Part shown: one piece after another, positions 6,319 to 7,760 of the stretch | Position numbering within the stretch: position 1 is the stretch's first letter | Layout: each line of letters starts with the position of its first letter | DNA from: Anaerolineales bacterium UBA2029 | GTDB lineage: Bacteria > Chloroflexota > Anaerolineae > Aggregatilineales > Aggregatilineaceae | NCBI GenBank assembly: GCA_002332795.1 | Contig: DDBP01000145.1 | Location: 1 to 7,760 of the forward strand | DNA length: 7,760 bases | Direction: 5' to 3' | Made by a program: the position numbers and the translations under genes | Notes under the pieces: generated by a model | Databases searched by the model: none | What the model saw: the letters and a program-made list of their open reading frames with translations, nothing else | What the model was told of the DNA's origin: nothing

Positions 6319-6382
6319 CCTGGGCGCCGGCCCCTGGCAGACGGTGATCACATTTTGGGCTGGTACATGGGAGCCGACAACG

Positions 6383-6601
6383 ATGAGCCAGGTGATCGAA
6401 ATCTCCGACGCGCGCCGATTGGCGCGGGGATGTTATGTCTGCGGGGCGCGGCTGTGGGACTGCACGGTGGACGGCTGTAAGCCGGGCCAGAACCGGGCCG
6501 GTGACGTGCTGCACTGCAAGGTCTGCAACACCGCCTATGTGGTGACCGGCAGGGCCGGGCAGGAAGCACATGGCAGGCAGTCGAGGGTACGCCCGAAATG
6601 A
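6383..6601 (+). CDS. Small six-cysteine zinc-ribbon-like protein, function unknown
   Basis: This 72-aa protein has cysteines at 17, 20, 27, 32, 45 and 48. C17-Y-V-C20 and C45-K-V-C48 form two CxxC knuckles, as in a zinc ribbon, and C27/C32 sit between them in DCTVDGC. The tail after residue 56 is basic and probably disordered. I do not recognise a named family. ATG 6383 is preceded by GGGAG (6369-6373) with 9-nt spacing; a GTG at 6344 in frame would add 13 residues but has no clear SD. Its stop overlaps the methyltransferase start (ATGA at 6598-6601), so the two are probably translated together. A 64-bp gap separates it from malQ, with no convincing terminator. Codon use looks like that of its neighbours, and the Cys pattern supports a real protein. 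Confidence 0.7.
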   Translation: MSQVIEISDARRLARGCYVCGARLWDCTVDGCKPGQNRAGDVLHCKVCNTAYVVTGRAGQEAHGRQSRVRPK

Positions 6602-7329
6602 GCCAGACTGATCCCCTGATACAGGCCGTGTTTCGTCAGGGCAAATCGCCGGAACAGACGCGCCGCGAAGCCGACTACATCGAGATGCTGCTCGGCTTGA
6701 CGGCTCCGGCGCACCTGCTGGACGTGCCCTGTGGCGCGGGACGGCTGGCGGTCGAACTGGCCGGGCGCGGTTACCAGATAACAGGCGTGGACAACGACGC
6801 GGCGTTGCTGGACGATGCCCGCCATAGCGCCGAGGGGCACGGCCTGAGCGCGGCGATCCGCCTTGAGCAGCGCGACATGCGCGATCTGCCGTGGCGCGGG
6901 ACGTTCGACGGAGCGTACTGTTTTTGGGAGAGCTTCGGCTTCTTCGACGACGAAGGGAACCGCGCTTTTCTGAGCGCCGTCGCCGCTGCGCTGAAGCCGG
7001 GCGCGAAGTTCGTCTTCGATACGCACGTCGCCGAGACCCTGTTGCCACACCTGGGGCAGCGTCCCTGGGAGCGCGTCGGCGACGACTTGCTGGTGCTCGA
7101 AGAGCGCGACTACGACCCCGCAACGGCGCTGCTGCATCGGCGTTTAATCATCGTGGGGCAGGGGCGCACGGCGACCGTCGAGCTACCCATGCGGCTGTAC
7201 ACCTACCGCGAACTGCTGGCGCTGCTCGACGGGGCAGGTTTCACCGCGTGTGAAGGATATAGCTGGCTGAGCCTGGTACCGTTCATGATGGGCGCTCCCC
7301 GCCTGTTGATGGTGGCGGGGAAAGAATGA
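6598..7329 (+). CDS. Class I SAM-dependent methyltransferase, substrate unknown
   Basis: This 243-aa protein has the Rossmann-type methyltransferase core. Motif I is LLDVPCGAGR (residues 40-49), with the glycine loop that holds S-adenosylmethionine. The acidic residue ending strand 2 is Asp65 in GVDND, and motif III-like RDMRDLPW spans 92-99. Motif IV is replaced by CFWESFGFFDDEGN, the wording found in small-molecule and unclassified Methyltransf_25-type enzymes. The C-terminal part (about 155-243) is beta-rich, as expected for a substrate-covering region. The start ATG overlaps the zinc-ribbon stop (ATGA), and GAGGG (6583-6587) lies 10 nt upstream. A double hairpin follows the stop by 0 bp. 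The substrate cannot be told from the sequence; the coupled zinc-ribbon protein is the only functional clue. Confidence 0.88.
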   Translation: MSQTDPLIQAVFRQGKSPEQTRREADYIEMLLGLTAPAHLLDVPCGAGRLAVELAGRGYQITGVDNDAALLDDARHSAEGHGLSAAIRLEQRDMRDLPWRGTFDGAYCFWESFGFFDDEGNRAFLSAVAAALKPGAKFVFDTHVAETLLPHLGQRPWERVGDDLLVLEERDYDPATALLHRRLIIVGQGRTATVELPMRLYTYRELLALLDGAGFTACEGYSWLSLVPFMMGAPRLLMVAGKE

Positions 7330-7360
7330 GACTTGCGAAGTCTGCCAGACTTCGGAAGTC
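7330..7360. repeat. REP-like tandem mini-hairpin repeat
   Basis: Two 13-nt palindromic units, GACTTGCGAAGTC (7330-7342) and GACTTCGGAAGTC (7348-7360), each have a 5-bp stem and 3-nt loop. Together they form a larger inverted repeat of 15 bp per arm with one mismatch and a 1-nt centre (7345). It starts directly after the methyltransferase stop codon. No T tract follows, so an intrinsic terminator is unlikely. The unit looks like a dispersed REP-type element. Confidence 0.65.
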
Positions 7361-7404
7361 CCCCGAAGGATTGGGTTAGTGGCTATCTGCACTGAGGAGC
7401 ACCC

Positions 7405-7760
7405 ATGACTGACTCCTTACAAGACGCCAAGAAGCGCTGGGAAGAGACCGTCCTCAAGCGCACGCTGGAACGCTCGCCAGAACGCAAACCGTCGTTCCAG
7501 ACTTCGTCGGGGATCGAACTGGAGCGCGTCTACCTGCCGCCGGACGGCGATGCGCAAACCTACCTGGAGAAGCTCGGCTTCCCCGGCGAATATCCGTATA
7601 CGCGGGGCGTGCAGCCAACCATGTACCGCGGGCGGCTGTGGACGATGCGGCAATACGCCGGCTATGCCACCGCCGAGGAGACCAACGCCCGCTACCGCTT
7701 CCTGCTCGACGCCGGGCAGACGGGCCTGAGCGTCGCCTTCGACCTGCCCACGCAGATCGG
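7405..7760 (+). CDS. Acyl-CoA (methylmalonyl-CoA) mutase large subunit, 5' part
   Basis: These are the first 118 codons of an adenosylcobalamin-dependent acyl-CoA mutase, cut by the right edge. The family rearranges the carbon skeleton of acyl-CoA thioesters; methylmalonyl-CoA mutase interconverts succinyl-CoA and methylmalonyl-CoA in propionate metabolism. The TIM-barrel entry motifs are clear: YPYTRGVQPTMYRGRLWT, RQYAGYATAEETN and GLSVAFDLPTQIG at the far end. The Tyr of PTMY appears to match the substrate-contacting Tyr89 of MutB, favouring methylmalonyl-CoA over isobutyryl-CoA. The second specificity residue and the C-terminal B12 domain, if fused, lie outside the window. ATG 7405 has GAGGAG (7394-7399) 5 nt upstream. 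The PTMYRGRLWTMRQYAG wording is that of split-type large subunits, so a separate small B12-binding subunit is expected elsewhere. Confidence 0.93.
   Translation, partial: MTDSLQDAKKRWEETVLKRTLERSPERKPSFQTSSGIELERVYLPPDGDAQTYLEKLGFPGEYPYTRGVQPTMYRGRLWTMRQYAGYATAEETNARYRFLLDAGQTGLSVAFDLPTQI

Noticed and set aside
5071..6351. Long open frame (426 codons) on the minus strand inside malQ
   Set aside because: Low-complexity composition and no recognisable motif. The + strand frame encodes an intact GH77 enzyme with all catalytic residues.
6321..6356. Possible terminator after malQ (GGGC/GCCC stem with later TTTT)
   Set aside because: The stem is only 4 bp, and the T run lies about 20 nt downstream, overlapping the leader of the next gene.

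Overview
The window is GC-rich bacterial DNA, densely coded almost entirely on the + strand. It has Shine-Dalgarno-led starts, stop/start overlaps and short intergenic gaps. A split-type acyl-CoA mutase large subunit, an orphan WXG100 protein, a GT-C membrane glycosyltransferase and palindromic intergenic repeats together suggest a Chloroflexota-like (Anaerolineae-type) chromosome. That assignment is inference from gene style and was not checked by any search. No mobile element, tRNA, rRNA or CRISPR array was seen.

Left part (1-2890). The window opens inside an aldehyde dehydrogenase gene (3' half, ending at 746), closed by a clear intrinsic terminator (772-800). After a non-coding gap comes a polytopic membrane glycosyltransferase (975-2579). 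It converges, with a 3-bp gap, on a short minus-strand gene for a 102-aa WXG100/ESAT-6-like protein (2583-2891).

Middle (2892-3872). The 268-bp divergent gap holds a possible forward promoter framed by a perfect 8-bp inverted repeat. It also holds a degenerate palindromic dispersed repeat (3055-3132). A CYTH-domain phosphohydrolase/cyclase gene follows (3160-3759). The next 113-bp gap is the most regulatory-looking DNA in the window: two 8-bp direct repeats spaced by 11 bp, then two 13-bp direct repeats spaced by 22 bp.

Right part (3873-7760). A ROK-family fructokinase-like sugar kinase overlaps by 8 bp the start of malQ (4-alpha-glucanotransferase), making a coupled carbohydrate-use pair. 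About 64 bp later a 72-aa six-cysteine zinc-ribbon-like protein overlaps (ATGA) a class I SAM methyltransferase. A REP-like double hairpin (7330-7360) separates these from the 5' end of a methylmalonyl-CoA-mutase-type large subunit, which runs off the right edge.

No gap exceeds 300 bp. The non-coding gaps are 747-974, 2580-2582, 2892-3159, 3760-3872, 6319-6382 and 7330-7404. I see no single new multi-gene defence or biosynthetic system here. The best leads are the repeat array upstream of the kinase, the orphan WXG100 gene, and the zinc-ribbon/methyltransferase pair.
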